In this document: positions 1 to 8,332 of the stretch, piece by piece | How positions within the stretch are numbered: position 1 is the first letter of the stretch | How the letters are laid out: every line of letters begins with the position of its first letter | Program-made: the position numbers and the translations under genes | DNA from: Kineosporiaceae bacterium | GTDB taxonomy: Bacteria; Actinomycetota; Actinomycetes; Actinomycetales; Kineosporiaceae | Length of the DNA stretch: 64,000 bases | Assembly (NCBI GenBank): GCA_016794595.1 | Contig: JAEUJN010000029.1 | Location: forward strand, 29,181-93,180 | Direction of reading: 5' to 3' | Notes under the pieces: model-generated | Told to the model about the DNA's origin: nothing | Database searches by the model: none | What the model saw: the letters and a program-made list of their open reading frames with translations, nothing else

Positions 1-98
1 GCCGGCCCCCTGGGGGACGCGCCGAGCCCGGCGCAGCTTCGGCGAGCACCGCCGAAGCAACCACACGGCGACACCGGTCGCCCGACATCGGAGGGTCC

Positions 99-860
99 AT
101 GCCCGCGAAGTTCACCATCACCGAGGACAAGCCCGGCGCATTCCGGTTCACGCTGGCCGCGTCCAATGGCCAGGTCGTGGCCACCTCGAAGGCCTACACC
201 AGCAAGGCTGCCGCGATGAGCGGGATCACCTCGATCCGTCGTGGGGCCGCGGCCGCGATCCTGGACGACGCCACGAAGTCCGTCGCGAAGCCGGTGGTCA
301 AGCCGATCACGAAGTCGGTGGCCAAGCCGGCCGCCAAGCCGGTGGCCAAGCCCGCGGCCAAGCCTGCCGCCAAGCCGGTGGCCAAGCCGGTGGCCAAGCC
401 GATCACGAAGTCGGTGGTCAAGCCGGCCGCCAAGCCGGTGGCCAAGCCCGCCGCCAAGCCGGTGGTCAAGCCGATCACGAAGTCGGTGGTCAAGCCTGCC
501 GCCAAGTCGGTGGTCAAGCCTGCCGCTAAGCCCGTGGCCAAGCCTGCCGCCAAGTCGGTGGTCAAGCCCGCGGCCAAGCCGATCACGAAGTCCGTGGTCA
601 AGCCTGCGGCGAAGTCCGTGGTCCGGCCTGCGAAGCCGGTGGCGAAGTCCGCCGCCAAGTCCGTGGTCAAGCCCGCCAAGGCCGCGTCGTCCACCGGGAC
701 GTCGTCCGGTTCGCGCGCGATCGCGACCATCTCCGCCAAGCGACGGGTCGCTGCCTCGCGCCCGACCCGGACCTCCCCCGTGCAGAAGGCCATCCCCGGC
801 CCGCGCCGTCCGGCCCGCACCCGCGCGACGTCGACTCGCTCGGCGGTCGGCAAGGCCTGA
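99..860 (+). CDS. YegP/DUF1508-domain protein with histone-H1-like repeat tail
   Basis: Residues about 1-55 match the YegP (DUF1508) fold: a beta-rich start (KFTITEDKPGAFRFTLAASN) and a tail resembling the family's SKAAAMSGITSIRR segment. The remaining ~200 residues are a low-complexity tail built from tetrapeptide units such as AKPV, AKPA, TKSV and VKPA, ending in an Arg-rich stretch. The tail is very basic and resembles bacterial histone-H1-like or HupB C-termini, so DNA or RNA binding is an inference. The ATG follows a GGAGGG-type ribosome site (about 90-95). Large antisense open frames across the repeat are by-products of its composition. A strong hairpin follows the stop. YegP function itself is not established. 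Confidence 0.8.
   Translation: MPAKFTITEDKPGAFRFTLAASNGQVVATSKAYTSKAAAMSGITSIRRGAAAAILDDATKSVAKPVVKPITKSVAKPAAKPVAKPAAKPAAKPVAKPVAKPITKSVVKPAAKPVAKPAAKPVVKPITKSVVKPAAKSVVKPAAKPVAKPAAKSVVKPAAKPITKSVVKPAAKSVVRPAKPVAKSAAKSVVKPAKAASSTGTSSGSRAIATISAKRRVAASRPTRTSPVQKAIPGPRRPARTRATSTRSAVGKA
280..690 (+). repeat. In-gene tandem repeat coding for AKPV/AKPA/TKSV units
   Basis: Imperfect 12-base units (for example AAGCCGGTGGCC, AAGCCTGCCGCC, AAGTCGGTGGTC) are tandemly arrayed inside the first gene and encode Lys-Pro/Ser-Val-Ala-type tetrapeptides. Blocks with ATCACGAAG (Ile-Thr-Lys) recur, suggesting higher-order duplication of longer units. Copy number probably varies between strains. Confidence 0.85.
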
Positions 861-876
861 GGACACGGTCCGGCCC

Positions 877-909
877 CAGGCGGGCGGCCCCTGGTGGGCC
901 GCCCGCCTG
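877..909 (+). terminator. Strong hairpin after the YegP-like gene
   Basis: A perfect 14-bp stem (CAGGCGGGCGGCCC at 877-890 and its complement at 896-909) has a 5-base loop, 17 bases after the stop codon at 860. No T-run follows, as is usual for hairpin terminators in high-GC actinobacteria. Confidence 0.65.
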
Positions 910-1031
910 CTCGGTCTGGCCCCCATGGTCGTGATCACAAGGACCCGTGGCCCCCGGCGAGCACGCGAAGTGAGCAGGTCGAGTCGCCTCTGCCGATGCG
1001 CGAGCGGGGCGGGCGATGCCACCATGACCGG

Positions 1032-1745
1032 GTGAGTCCGCACCCGCGGTACCCAGAGCGCCCGCGTCGACCGGCGTTCCTGCCGCCTGCCGCCGCCGAC
1101 GCCCAGGTGGGCTCGGTCGACCCGGCGCAGCGCATCGAGGCGGCGCACGCGACCGCCGAGGCCCTGGTGGCCCACGGTCGCGACGGGGACGACGAGCGCA
1201 CCGCGCGGCTGGTGGCCCTGGCCGACGAGCACGGCATCGACGAGATGGCGCACCTGTGGTCCGACCGTCCGGCAGACACCCTGCCCGGCGCGCTGTGGCG
1301 GCTGTACGCCCTGCGGGCCGGGATCCGCCGTGACCCGGTGGACATCGCCCGGGCCTTCGAGCACGGCCGGCATCGGGCGCCGGTGCACGAGGTGGTGGCC
1401 GGTGTCGGCGAGCCCCCGGGCCCGGAAGAGGTGCAGGCGGTGGCGGACGCCGTCCTCGCCGGAGCCTTCACCGGTGATCTGGGCGTCGCTCTCGACCGTG
1501 CCGCGGCCTTCTGCCGGGTGGTCTCCACCGGCTGGGCGCTGATGGCCGACACCCTGGACGACCCGATCGGGCCGGGTCGGCCGGCGGCTCTGACGGGCGC
1601 GGGGACGCTGGCCGGGCACGAGCCAGCCGGACCCGAGGCCGTCACCCCGGCGGCCGGGCTGACCCGCCGGGCCGCCGATCTGCTGCGCACCGGCGTCCAG
1701 TTGGAGCTGGCCGCCACCCGCTGGCGCGAGGGCGGGCTGCACTGA
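1032..1745 (+). CDS. Conserved hypothetical protein, helical
   Basis: A 237-residue soluble protein from a GTG start. An upstream in-frame ATG at 894 would add low-complexity residues that overlap the preceding terminator, so the shorter form is preferred. The body is rich in Ala, Leu and acidic residues, with predicted helices around ADEHGIDEMAHLWSDRPADT and LWRLYALRAGIRRDPVDIAR. There is no signal peptide, membrane segment or recognisable catalytic motif. It may be an actinobacterial lineage-specific family, but I do not recognise a function. It stands alone between two hairpins, upstream of the metallophosphoesterase. Confidence 0.65.
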   Translation: MSPHPRYPERPRRPAFLPPAAADAQVGSVDPAQRIEAAHATAEALVAHGRDGDDERTARLVALADEHGIDEMAHLWSDRPADTLPGALWRLYALRAGIRRDPVDIARAFEHGRHRAPVHEVVAGVGEPPGPEEVQAVADAVLAGAFTGDLGVALDRAAAFCRVVSTGWALMADTLDDPIGPGRPAALTGAGTLAGHEPAGPEAVTPAAGLTRRAADLLRTGVQLELAATRWREGGLH

Positions 1746-2104
1746 CCCCTGATCCAGTCCCTGATTCCAGCCACGCTCCGGCCCCGACCTGGCCCCGACC
1801 TGGCCCGGACGTGCTCCCGGTGACGACTCGCTGAACTGAGTGGGTGGTCCTGGCTGTCGGATTCTGAAGACATCGGGGAACATGGACGACGGTAACCGTG
1901 TTGGTTGCCATCGGTGACACCCCCTCGGGGGTCTCACCGGGTGTCGGTCCGCGGTAGCCCCGGGTCCCATGAAAAGCCGCTCCGAGCGGCCGTTGCACCG
2001 AGAGGTGCTCCCGGTCCGGCACCTGGCAGTGCGGTTCGCCGCCCCGGTTCTGCCGGGGCGGCGACCTGCTCTCGGGCCCGAGCGCGGGGAGCGGTGATCG
2101 GCTG
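1746..2104. other. Non-coding gap with a perfect hairpin
   Basis: The 359 bases between the hypothetical gene and the metallophosphoesterase contain no convincing gene. They hold a small C5/G5 hairpin near 1920-1938 and a perfect 11-bp stem (CGCCGCCCCGG at 2037-2047, TTCTG loop, complement at 2053-2063) 41 bases before the next start codon. I could not match the stretch to tRNA, SRP RNA, or any riboswitch consensus I know. Confidence 0.5.
2037..2063 (+). terminator. Hairpin just upstream of the metallophosphoesterase
   Basis: Perfect 11-bp stem and 5-base loop. It lies in the presumed leader of the downstream gene, without a T-run. It may be an attenuator or the terminator of the upstream unit. 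Confidence 0.4.
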
Positions 2105-3832
2105 ATGAAACCGCCCGCCAGGTTCCGGCGCGGTGGCAGCCCCACGGCCGCCCGCATCCGCACCCGAGCCCGCGTGCGCGCCCACACCCTGCGTGCACTG
2201 GGGGTGGCGCTGGTGGTGTTGCTCGGGTCGGCGGTCGGCGCGGCCCTGGCCCCCCCGGTGACCACTCACGTCGGTCCGCTGGAGGCGGCCATCCGGGTCC
2301 GGCCCAGCGTGCAGGGCGGCGTCCACGTTCTGTTGCCGCCGGCAGGGGAGGCCCGCTTCGCCACCCACTGGAGCCCGGTTGCCGTCGACGTCCAGGTGGT
2401 CACGGTCGATCTCGCGCAGGCGCAGCGACTGCTGGCCTCGCCGACCGCCATCCGCGACCTCAGCCTGAGCGCCCCGGCCGACCTGCGCTCGGCGACGCTG
2501 AAGGCCGCCGGGCTGTCGGCCGGTTCGGCCGTGGCCGGTGCTGTCGTCCTGTCACTGCTGATCTACCGGCGACGCTGGCGCCGGACGGCGATCACGCTGG
2601 TGGGCGTCGTCGGACTGCTGTCCACGATGGGGATCAGCACCGCGCTGACCTTCGATGCCGACCGTTTCGCCCAGCCCCGGTTCACGGGCCTGCTCAGCCA
2701 GGCCCCCTACATCGCGGGCGAGGCCACCGGTCTGGTGCAGCGGCTGGAGAACTACCGTGCGGGCGTCGCGGACATCGTGCAGGGGGTCACCACCCTGTAC
2801 GCCATGAGCGGCCGGTTGCCCGTGGTCGCCCCCTCGTCCGCCGGGGAGGATCTGGTGACCGTGCTGCACGTCAGTGACCTGCACGTGAACCCTCTCGGCT
2901 TCGATCTGGTCGAGCGGCTGGTGGCCGATTTCGACGTCCAGGTCGTGGTGGACTCCGGCGACATCACCACCTGGGGCACCGAGGTCGAGGCGGGCACCCT
3001 GTCCTGGATCGGCCGGCTCGGAGTCCCCTACGTGTTCGTGCGCGGCAACCACGACTCTCGTCGCACCGAGGCGCTGATCGGTTCCCTGCCCAACGGGATC
3101 GTGCTGGACGGCGGGGTCACCGAGGTCGCGGGGCTGCGCCTGGCCGGGATCGGCGATCCGGTGTTCACCCCCGAGGGCGGACGGCGGGTGCCGCCCGCCG
3201 TCCTGGGCAGCCCGCGGGCGAGCGTGACCTCGCCCGCGCCGGCTGCGGGGTCGCCCACGACTCCGGGCGCGGCCGGGTCGGCCGGTCCCGAGGGGTCCGC
3301 GGCGCCGTCGGCCACGGTTCCGCCGCCGCCGCCCGACCTCCAGGTCCGCGCCGGCACACGGCTGGCCGAGGCGATCAGCGCCTGGAACGGAACCCGTGCC
3401 GACACCCCGGTCGACATCGCGGTGGTGCACGAGCCCTACGCCGTCCCCCCGCTGCTCGGGACGGTGCCGCTGGTGCTCACCGGGCACTTCCACTCCCGCG
3501 ACATCACCCGGGACGAGGCCACGGGCACCCTGGTCATGCGCCAGGGCAGCACGGGCGGCGCCGGGATCTCGGCGGACTTCCAAGCGGTCGGGGAGGGCAA
3601 GGCGCTGCCCCTCGAGGCCACCCTGCTCTACGTGGCCCGCTCCGGTTCGCGGGCCGGTCAGGTGGTCGCCTACGACGAGGTGACGGTCGGCGGGTTCGGG
3701 ACGGCGTCCGCCTCGGTGGAGCGCACCGTCGTCCGGCAGCCGGAGCCGGCACCCAGCCCGTCGGCGCCGGACAGCCCCTCCCCGGAACCGAACGGCGCGG
3801 GACTTGCCGAGGGCAGCCCCTCCGCCGGCTGA
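2105..3832 (+). CDS. Membrane-anchored calcineurin-like metallophosphoesterase
   Basis: A 575-residue protein. An N-terminal hydrophobic segment (about residues 25-50) and two more near 140-190 place it in the membrane with the catalytic domain following. The binuclear-metal motifs are in order: SDLHVNP (D-x-H), DSGDITTWG (GD), RGNHDSRR (GNHD) and GHFHSRD (GHxH). Between GNHD and GHxH lies an Ala/Pro/Gly-rich insert (about residues 360-415), and the C-terminus ends in a Pro/Ser-rich tail, both likely disordered. The fold predicts phosphoester hydrolysis with Mn/Fe-type metals; the substrate is unknown. The neighbouring DUF47-PitA pair suggests a phosphate-related context. Confidence 0.85.
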   Translation: MKPPARFRRGGSPTAARIRTRARVRAHTLRALGVALVVLLGSAVGAALAPPVTTHVGPLEAAIRVRPSVQGGVHVLLPPAGEARFATHWSPVAVDVQVVTVDLAQAQRLLASPTAIRDLSLSAPADLRSATLKAAGLSAGSAVAGAVVLSLLIYRRRWRRTAITLVGVVGLLSTMGISTALTFDADRFAQPRFTGLLSQAPYIAGEATGLVQRLENYRAGVADIVQGVTTLYAMSGRLPVVAPSSAGEDLVTVLHVSDLHVNPLGFDLVERLVADFDVQVVVDSGDITTWGTEVEAGTLSWIGRLGVPYVFVRGNHDSRRTEALIGSLPNGIVLDGGVTEVAGLRLAGIGDPVFTPEGGRRVPPAVLGSPRASVTSPAPAAGSPTTPGAAGSAGPEGSAAPSATVPPPPPDLQVRAGTRLAEAISAWNGTRADTPVDIAVVHEPYAVPPLLGTVPLVLTGHFHSRDITRDEATGTLVMRQGSTGGAGISADFQAVGEGKALPLEATLLYVARSGSRAGQVVAYDEVTVGGFGTASASVERTVVRQPEPAPSPSAPDSPSPEPNGAGLAEGSPSAG

Positions 3833-3851
3833 GCGGCGGTAGCGTCGCGCT

Positions 3852-4472
3852 GTGATGTTCAGGCTGCGCCGCGACGAGTCACGGCTGGGGGATGCGCTGG
3901 CGGAGTGTGCAGGTCACCTGGCAACGGCGGCCCAGCACCTGGCTGCGTCACTGAACGTCGACCCGGAGGCGCGCTCGGCCAGCGTCCGGGCCCTGCAGGA
4001 GACCGACCGGGCTGCCGAGGCCGCCGCTCACGGCGTCCTGCGCGGGTTGGCCGCCTCGTTCGTGACCCCCTTCGACCGAGCCGACATCTTCCGGCTCAGC
4101 TGGGCGATGCGCCGGGCCACCGCCCGCACTGCCGCCGTGGGCGACACGCTGGAGGTGCTCAGGCTCGGTGAGTTGCCGACCCGGACCGCCGAGCTGGTGC
4201 AGCACGTGGTGAGGGCGACCGAGATCATCGCCACCGCCGTCCCGCGCCTGGGTGACCCGGGGAGTCTGGCAGGGTCGTGGGTCGACCTCACCGTGCTGGT
4301 CAAGCAGGCGGGTCAGGTTCACCGGCGGCTGGTGGCCGACATCACCTCCTCGATGCACGACCCCGCCCAGCTCTTGCGGCACGCCGAGGTGGCCACCAGC
4401 CAGCGCCGGCTGATCGATGCGCTGGAGGCGGTCTCCGATGCCCTGCAGACCGTCGTGGTGACGGAGAGCTGA
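3852..4472 (+). CDS. DUF47 / PhoU-like Pit accessory protein
   Basis: A 206-residue all-helical protein of usual DUF47 length (TIGR00153, a PhoU-related fold). It begins MFRLRRDESRLGDALAECAG and has the family pattern of long helices with acidic and Arg residues. It ends 3 bases before the PitA-type transporter, so the two are translationally linked. In other bacteria DUF47 proteins are encoded next to PiT permeases and influence their activity; that role is inferred here from position. The start may be the GTG at 3852 or the ATG immediately after it at 3855. No enzymatic motif is present. Confidence 0.85.
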   Translation: MMFRLRRDESRLGDALAECAGHLATAAQHLAASLNVDPEARSASVRALQETDRAAEAAAHGVLRGLAASFVTPFDRADIFRLSWAMRRATARTAAVGDTLEVLRLGELPTRTAELVQHVVRATEIIATAVPRLGDPGSLAGSWVDLTVLVKQAGQVHRRLVADITSSMHDPAQLLRHAEVATSQRRLIDALEAVSDALQTVVVTES

Positions 4473-4475
4473 TCG

Positions 4476-5507
4476 GTGGACGCCACCCTGGTGGTCCTGG
4501 TGGTGCTCGCCGGGTTGGCCTATGCCTGGATGAACGGCATGCACGACGCGGCCAACGCGGTCGCGGCGTCGTTGAGCACCGGTGCCCTGACCCCCCGGAC
4601 GGCACTGCCGATGTCGGCCGTGCTCAACCTGGTCGGGGCATTGATGGGGGTGCAGCTGGCGCAGGTGTTCGGCACTCACCTGGCCACGGTTCCCGTTCAC
4701 CGTCCCGGCCCGGCGCTGATCCTCACCGCCCTGCTCACCGCACTGGCCTGGAACACGCTCACCTGGTGGTTCGGGCTGCCGTCCTCGTCCTCCCACGCGC
4801 TGATCGGGTCCCTGGCAGGCGCCGGGTTCGCCCTGGGCGACCGGGTCGACTGGCACCTGCTGGCGGTCTGGCTCGCCCTGCCACTGGTGCTCTCGCCGGT
4901 GCTGGGGTTCATCGGCGCCTGGTTGGTGATGGCGATCCTGTTGCGGCTGCTGCGGGACGCCGCTCACGAGCGAGCGATCCGCGGGTTCCGGATGGCGCAG
5001 TCGGTGACCGCGGCCACGATGTCCCTCGGGCACGGACTCCAGGACGGGCAGAAGACCATGGGCGTGATCATGCTGGCGCTGGGTGCCGGCGTCGGCCTGG
5101 GCAGCGACCAACTCTGGGTGACCTCCACCGACCCGTCGCCGCTCGGCCTGTCAGCCTGGGTGCAGCTCGCGGTCGGGGTGTCGCTGGCCCTGGGCACGCT
5201 GGCCGGCGGCTGGCGGATCATCCGCACCCTCTCGCGCAGGATCGTGCGGATGACCCCGGCCACCGGGTTCGCCGCCGAGAGCGTCGCCTCCAGCGTCCTC
5301 TACGCCTCCGCGGCGCTGGTCGGCGTTCCGGTCTCCTCGACGCACACGGTGACAGCCGCCATCATCGGAGCCGGCTCGACGGCCGGGTTGCGCGCGATCC
5401 GCTGGGGGACCGTCCGGCAGATCCTGATCGCCTGGCTGCTCACGCCGGTGGTCACCTTCCTGCTCGCGGCGGCGGTGGCCCTGGTGCTCAGCCGAATCGG
5501 CCGTTGA
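4476..5507 (+). CDS. pitA: PiT-family inorganic phosphate transporter
   Basis: A 343-residue permease with about ten hydrophobic segments. Two internal repeats carry the PiT signatures: [18 protein letters not shown] near residue 20 and [26 protein letters not shown] near residue 265. The short loops [13 protein letters not shown] and [13 protein letters not shown] are the paired SSSH/SSTH elements of the family. It imports phosphate with a cation (proton or sodium). It follows the DUF47 gene by 3 bases. Its 3' end overlaps the convergent pstB gene by 20 bases, so low-affinity (Pit) and high-affinity (Pst) uptake genes are tail to tail. It is shorter than the E. coli protein, as in many actinobacteria. 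Confidence 0.92.
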   Translation: MDATLVVLVVLAGLAYAWMNGMHDAANAVAASLSTGALTPRTALPMSAVLNLVGALMGVQLAQVFGTHLATVPVHRPGPALILTALLTALAWNTLTWWFGLPSSSSHALIGSLAGAGFALGDRVDWHLLAVWLALPLVLSPVLGFIGAWLVMAILLRLLRDAAHERAIRGFRMAQSVTAATMSLGHGLQDGQKTMGVIMLALGAGVGLGSDQLWVTSTDPSPLGLSAWVQLAVGVSLALGTLAGGWRIIRTLSRRIVRMTPATGFAAESVASSVLYASAALVGVPVSSTHTVTAAIIGAGSTAGLRAIRWGTVRQILIAWLLTPVVTFLLAAAVALVLSRIGR

Positions 5508-6357
5508 TGTAGTCCTCGGTGGCCTTCTGCCGGGGATTGCCGAAGATGGTCGAGGTCAGGTCGAACTCCACCAGCTCGCCGGTCCGGTCGCCGCTGCCCT
5601 CGGCCGCCTTGGCGGTGAAGAAGGCAGTCCGGTCGGCGACGCGGGCCGCCTGCTGCATGTTGTGGGTGACGATGATGATCGTGTAGTCCCTGACCAGCTC
5701 GAGCATGAGGTCCTCGATCCGCGAGGTGGCGATCGGGTCCAGCGCCGAGCACGGTTCGTCCATCAGGATCACCTCGGGACGCACCGCGATCGTGCGCGCG
5801 ATGCAGAGGCGTTGCTGTTGTCCCCCGGAAAGGCTGTAGGCCGACTGCCGCAGCTTGTCCTTGACCTCCTCCCAGAGTGCGGCGGCCCGCAGGGCCTCCT
5901 CGACCAGGTCGTCCATGCTCGCGACCTTCATGCCGGTGACCCTGGGGCCGTAGGCGATGTTGTCGTAGATGGACTTCGGGAACGGGTTCGGTTTCTGGAA
6001 GACCATGCCGATGCGTCGGCGAACCTCGATCGGGTCGACCTGCGGGGCGTACATGTCCTGGCCCCTGAAGCTGATCGTCCCGTTGAGGCGAGCTCCGGGG
6101 ATCAGGTCGTTCATCCGATTGAGGCAGCGCAGCACCGTTGACTTGCCGCATCCCGACGGCCCGATCAGCGCCGTGATCTCGTGGGTGCGGAAGACCAGGT
6201 TGACGTCGTGGACGGCCTTGAACGAGCCGTAGTAGATGTCGACGTCACGGCACTCGATCACCGGGGTGGGGTTCTGGGTGGGGATGCGATCACCGCGGGT
6301 GGCGATCGCGGACAGCGGGCCCCGGTGGTCGGGGGCGGTGGCATCGGTGGTGGTCAT
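5488..6357 (-). CDS. pstB: Phosphate ABC transporter ATP-binding protein PstB
   Basis: A 289-residue ABC ATPase. Walker [10 protein letters not shown], signature LSGGQQQR, Walker B VILMDEP and the H-loop VTHNMQQ are all intact. PstB-specific features include the [13 protein letters not shown] start, [21 protein letters not shown] after the Q-loop, and DEPCSALDP. An N-terminal extension of about 30 residues precedes the domain. It powers high-affinity phosphate import through PstCA and is the last gene of the minus-strand pstSCAB operon, 58 bases after pstA. It probably responds to phosphate limitation through PhoR/PhoP, whose genes lie 26 kb away in this window. Confidence 0.97.
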   Translation of the reverse strand: MTTTDATAPDHRGPLSAIATRGDRIPTQNPTPVIECRDVDIYYGSFKAVHDVNLVFRTHEITALIGPSGCGKSTVLRCLNRMNDLIPGARLNGTISFRGQDMYAPQVDPIEVRRRIGMVFQKPNPFPKSIYDNIAYGPRVTGMKVASMDDLVEEALRAAALWEEVKDKLRQSAYSLSGGQQQRLCIARTIAVRPEVILMDEPCSALDPIATSRIEDLMLELVRDYTIIIVTHNMQQAARVADRTAFFTAKAAEGSGDRTGELVEFDLTSTIFGNPRQKATEDYINGRFG

Positions 6358-6415
6358 CGGACTCCCCTGACGTGGCTCGGACGAACGGGACGACGGCGTG
6401 GGATGTGCACGGCGG

Positions 6416-7345
6416 TCACCAGCGCTTCTGGTAGCGATTGCGGATGACGATGGCGAGCGTGTTCATGGCCAGCAGGAGGACGAGGAGCACCATGATCGCC
6501 GCCGAGGCGACGGTGCGGAGTTCCTCCTGCGGGCGACCGGCCCAGCCGAAGATCTGGATCGGCAGGGTGGTGAAGCCGGACAGCAATCCGTCCGGGTCGT
6601 AGGTGATGAAGGTGGCCCCACCCAGCAGGAGCAGGGGGGCTGCCTCACCCATGGCTCGCGACAGCGCGAGGATCGTTCCCGTCGCCACGCCGGGGACGGC
6701 GGCCGGAAGGGTCTGCCGCCACACCGTCGTCAGCGGGGTGGCTCCCAGGGCCAGGGATGCCTGACGGATCTCCGAGGGCACCGCCCGCAGGGCCTCGCGG
6801 GTGGCGATGATGATGACCGGCAGGATCAGCAGCGCCAGTGCCAGGCCGCCGGCCAGGACGACGCCGCGGCGCAGGCCGACCGCGAGCGCCACGCCCGCGG
6901 TGAGCATGCCGTAGATGATCGCCGGCACCGCGGCCAGGTTCTGCAGGTTGGCCTCGATCAGGCGGTTGTACCAGCGCTGATTGTCGGCGAACTCCTCGAG
7001 ATACACCGCTGCGGCGACCCCCAGCGGAATGGCCAGGGCGGCGGTGACCCCCAGGACCCACACGCTGCCCAGGATGGCCGCGCGCGCCCCGGCGCCGTCC
7101 GGGTTGATGGTCGAGGCATAGGCCGTGAACAATGCGCCGTCCAGGCGCGGCAGGCCGCTGATGAACGCATCCAGCAGCAGCACGGCCAGCACGGAGCAGG
7201 CGAACAGCAGGGTGAGCCAGAGGGCCACCAGGAATGCGATCGACGCCGGGCTGTCGTCGCCGTGCCGTTCGGCCCTCAGGGGTCGGGTGGGGGGCTGGGC
7301 AGGGGATGGGGCAGGAGGAGGGGTCAGGTCCGACAGGGCAGCCAT
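6416..7345 (-). CDS. pstA: Phosphate ABC transporter permease PstA
   Basis: A 309-residue inner-membrane permease with six hydrophobic segments. The permease coupling loop is [24 protein letters not shown] (EAA-type, G near its end), about residues 205-230, and the PstA-typical [12 protein letters not shown] is present. The ATG overlaps the pstC stop codon (ATGA), so the two subunits are translationally coupled. With PstC it forms the phosphate channel driven by PstB. An Ala/Pro-rich cytosolic N-terminus of about 30 residues precedes the first membrane helix. Confidence 0.96.
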   Translation of the reverse strand: MAALSDLTPPPAPSPAQPPTRPLRAERHGDDSPASIAFLVALWLTLLFACSVLAVLLLDAFISGLPRLDGALFTAYASTINPDGAGARAAILGSVWVLGVTAALAIPLGVAAAVYLEEFADNQRWYNRLIEANLQNLAAVPAIIYGMLTAGVALAVGLRRGVVLAGGLALALLILPVIIIATREALRAVPSEIRQASLALGATPLTTVWRQTLPAAVPGVATGTILALSRAMGEAAPLLLLGGATFITYDPDGLLSGFTTLPIQIFGWAGRPQEELRTVASAAIMVLLVLLLAMNTLAIVIRNRYQKRW

Positions 7346-8301
7346 CAGTAGGCCTCTCGAATTCGCCGCACGAGACGGATACTGATCAGGTTGATCACCA
7401 GGGTGATCGCGAACAGGGCGATGCCGACGGCGTAGAGGGTGTCGTAGGAGAGGGTTCCCGGGACGCTCTCGCCGGTGGCCGTCTGCGCGATGAAGCCGGT
7501 CATGGTCTGCCCGGCGTCCAGCGGGCTGGTGGCCATGGTCGGCTGGGTGCCGGCGGCCAGGGCGACGATCATCGTCTCGCCGATCGCCCGGGACAGCGCC
7601 AGCACGATGCTGGCCATGATCCCCGAGATGGCGGCCGGGAACACGACTCTCAGGGTTGTGCGCATCCGGTTGGCGCCCAACGCCAGCGAGCCGTGTCGCA
7701 AGGATTGGGGCACCGCGCTCATCGCGTCCTCGGACAGCGAGGCCACGGTTGGGATGATCATGACTCCGAGGACCAGCCCGGCGGCCAGCACGCTGAAGGT
7801 ACCGACCGGCAGGTTCAGGAGGTCCTTCAGCAGGATGGGAGTCACGAAGGTCAGGGCGAAGAACCCGTAGACCACCGACGGGATGCCTGCCAGCACCTCC
7901 AGGACGGGCTTGAGCACCCGGCGGACGGAGGGCCGCGCATACTCTGACAGGTACACCGCGGCCCCGAGGCCGAAGGGCACGGCGATGAGCAACCCGATCG
8001 CGGTGGTCCAGAGGGTTCCGGTGACCAGCGGGAGAATGCCGTAGCTCTCCTGCCCGCGGAAGCGCGGCGCCCAGCGGGTCCCGGTCAGGAAGTCCAGCAA
8101 GGGTACCTGGCGGAAGAACTCGATCGCGGGGAACAGCAGGGACAGCACGATCCCGATCGTCACCACGATCGAGAGCCCGGCTGCCCCGGCCAGCAGGGCC
8201 AGGACGAGGCGTTCGCCCGGGCGTGCGGTGCGGTCGGTGATCAGGCCCAGCCGGGGACCCGGCACGACGGCCGGGCCCCCGTCGGTTCGGGAGGCGGTCA
8301 C
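7345..8301 (-). CDS. pstC: Phosphate ABC transporter permease PstC
   Basis: A 318-residue permease from a GTG start with six hydrophobic segments. Family features are FLTGTRWAPRF with SYGILPLVTGTL near residues 90-120, AGIPSVVYGFFAL, and the coupling loop EDAMSAVPQSLRHGSLALGA near residue 205. It lies 31 bases after pstS and overlaps pstA by 4 bases. It forms the membrane channel with PstA for phosphate delivered by the lipoprotein PstS. Confidence 0.96.
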   Translation of the reverse strand: MTASRTDGGPAVVPGPRLGLITDRTARPGERLVLALLAGAAGLSIVVTIGIVLSLLFPAIEFFRQVPLLDFLTGTRWAPRFRGQESYGILPLVTGTLWTTAIGLLIAVPFGLGAAVYLSEYARPSVRRVLKPVLEVLAGIPSVVYGFFALTFVTPILLKDLLNLPVGTFSVLAAGLVLGVMIIPTVASLSEDAMSAVPQSLRHGSLALGANRMRTTLRVVFPAAISGIMASIVLALSRAIGETMIVALAAGTQPTMATSPLDAGQTMTGFIAQTATGESVPGTLSYDTLYAVGIALFAITLVINLISIRLVRRIREAY

Positions 8302-8332
8302 GCTCCGGCGCTCCGATCTGCTCGTCGGGGCA

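Noticed and set aside
194..853. Long antisense frame across the AKPV repeat gene
   Set aside because: It is the complement of the repetitive coding sequence, made of DFAAGL-type repeats with no start signal or independent motif.
935..1873. Minus-strand open frame of 312 codons
   Set aside because: It is Ser/Arg-rich with no domain, and it shadows the plus-strand hypothetical gene. High GC creates such antisense frames throughout.
1905..2104. Riboswitch, SRP RNA or tRNA in the gap before the metallophosphoesterase
   Set aside because: I compared it by eye to cobalamin, SAM, c-di-AMP, SRP and tRNA cores and found no matching conserved blocks.
3948..5111. 387-codon minus-strand frame opposite DUF47-pitA
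   Set aside because: Gln/His/Gly-rich translation typical of antisense to high-GC genes. The plus strand shows clear DUF47 and PiT motifs.
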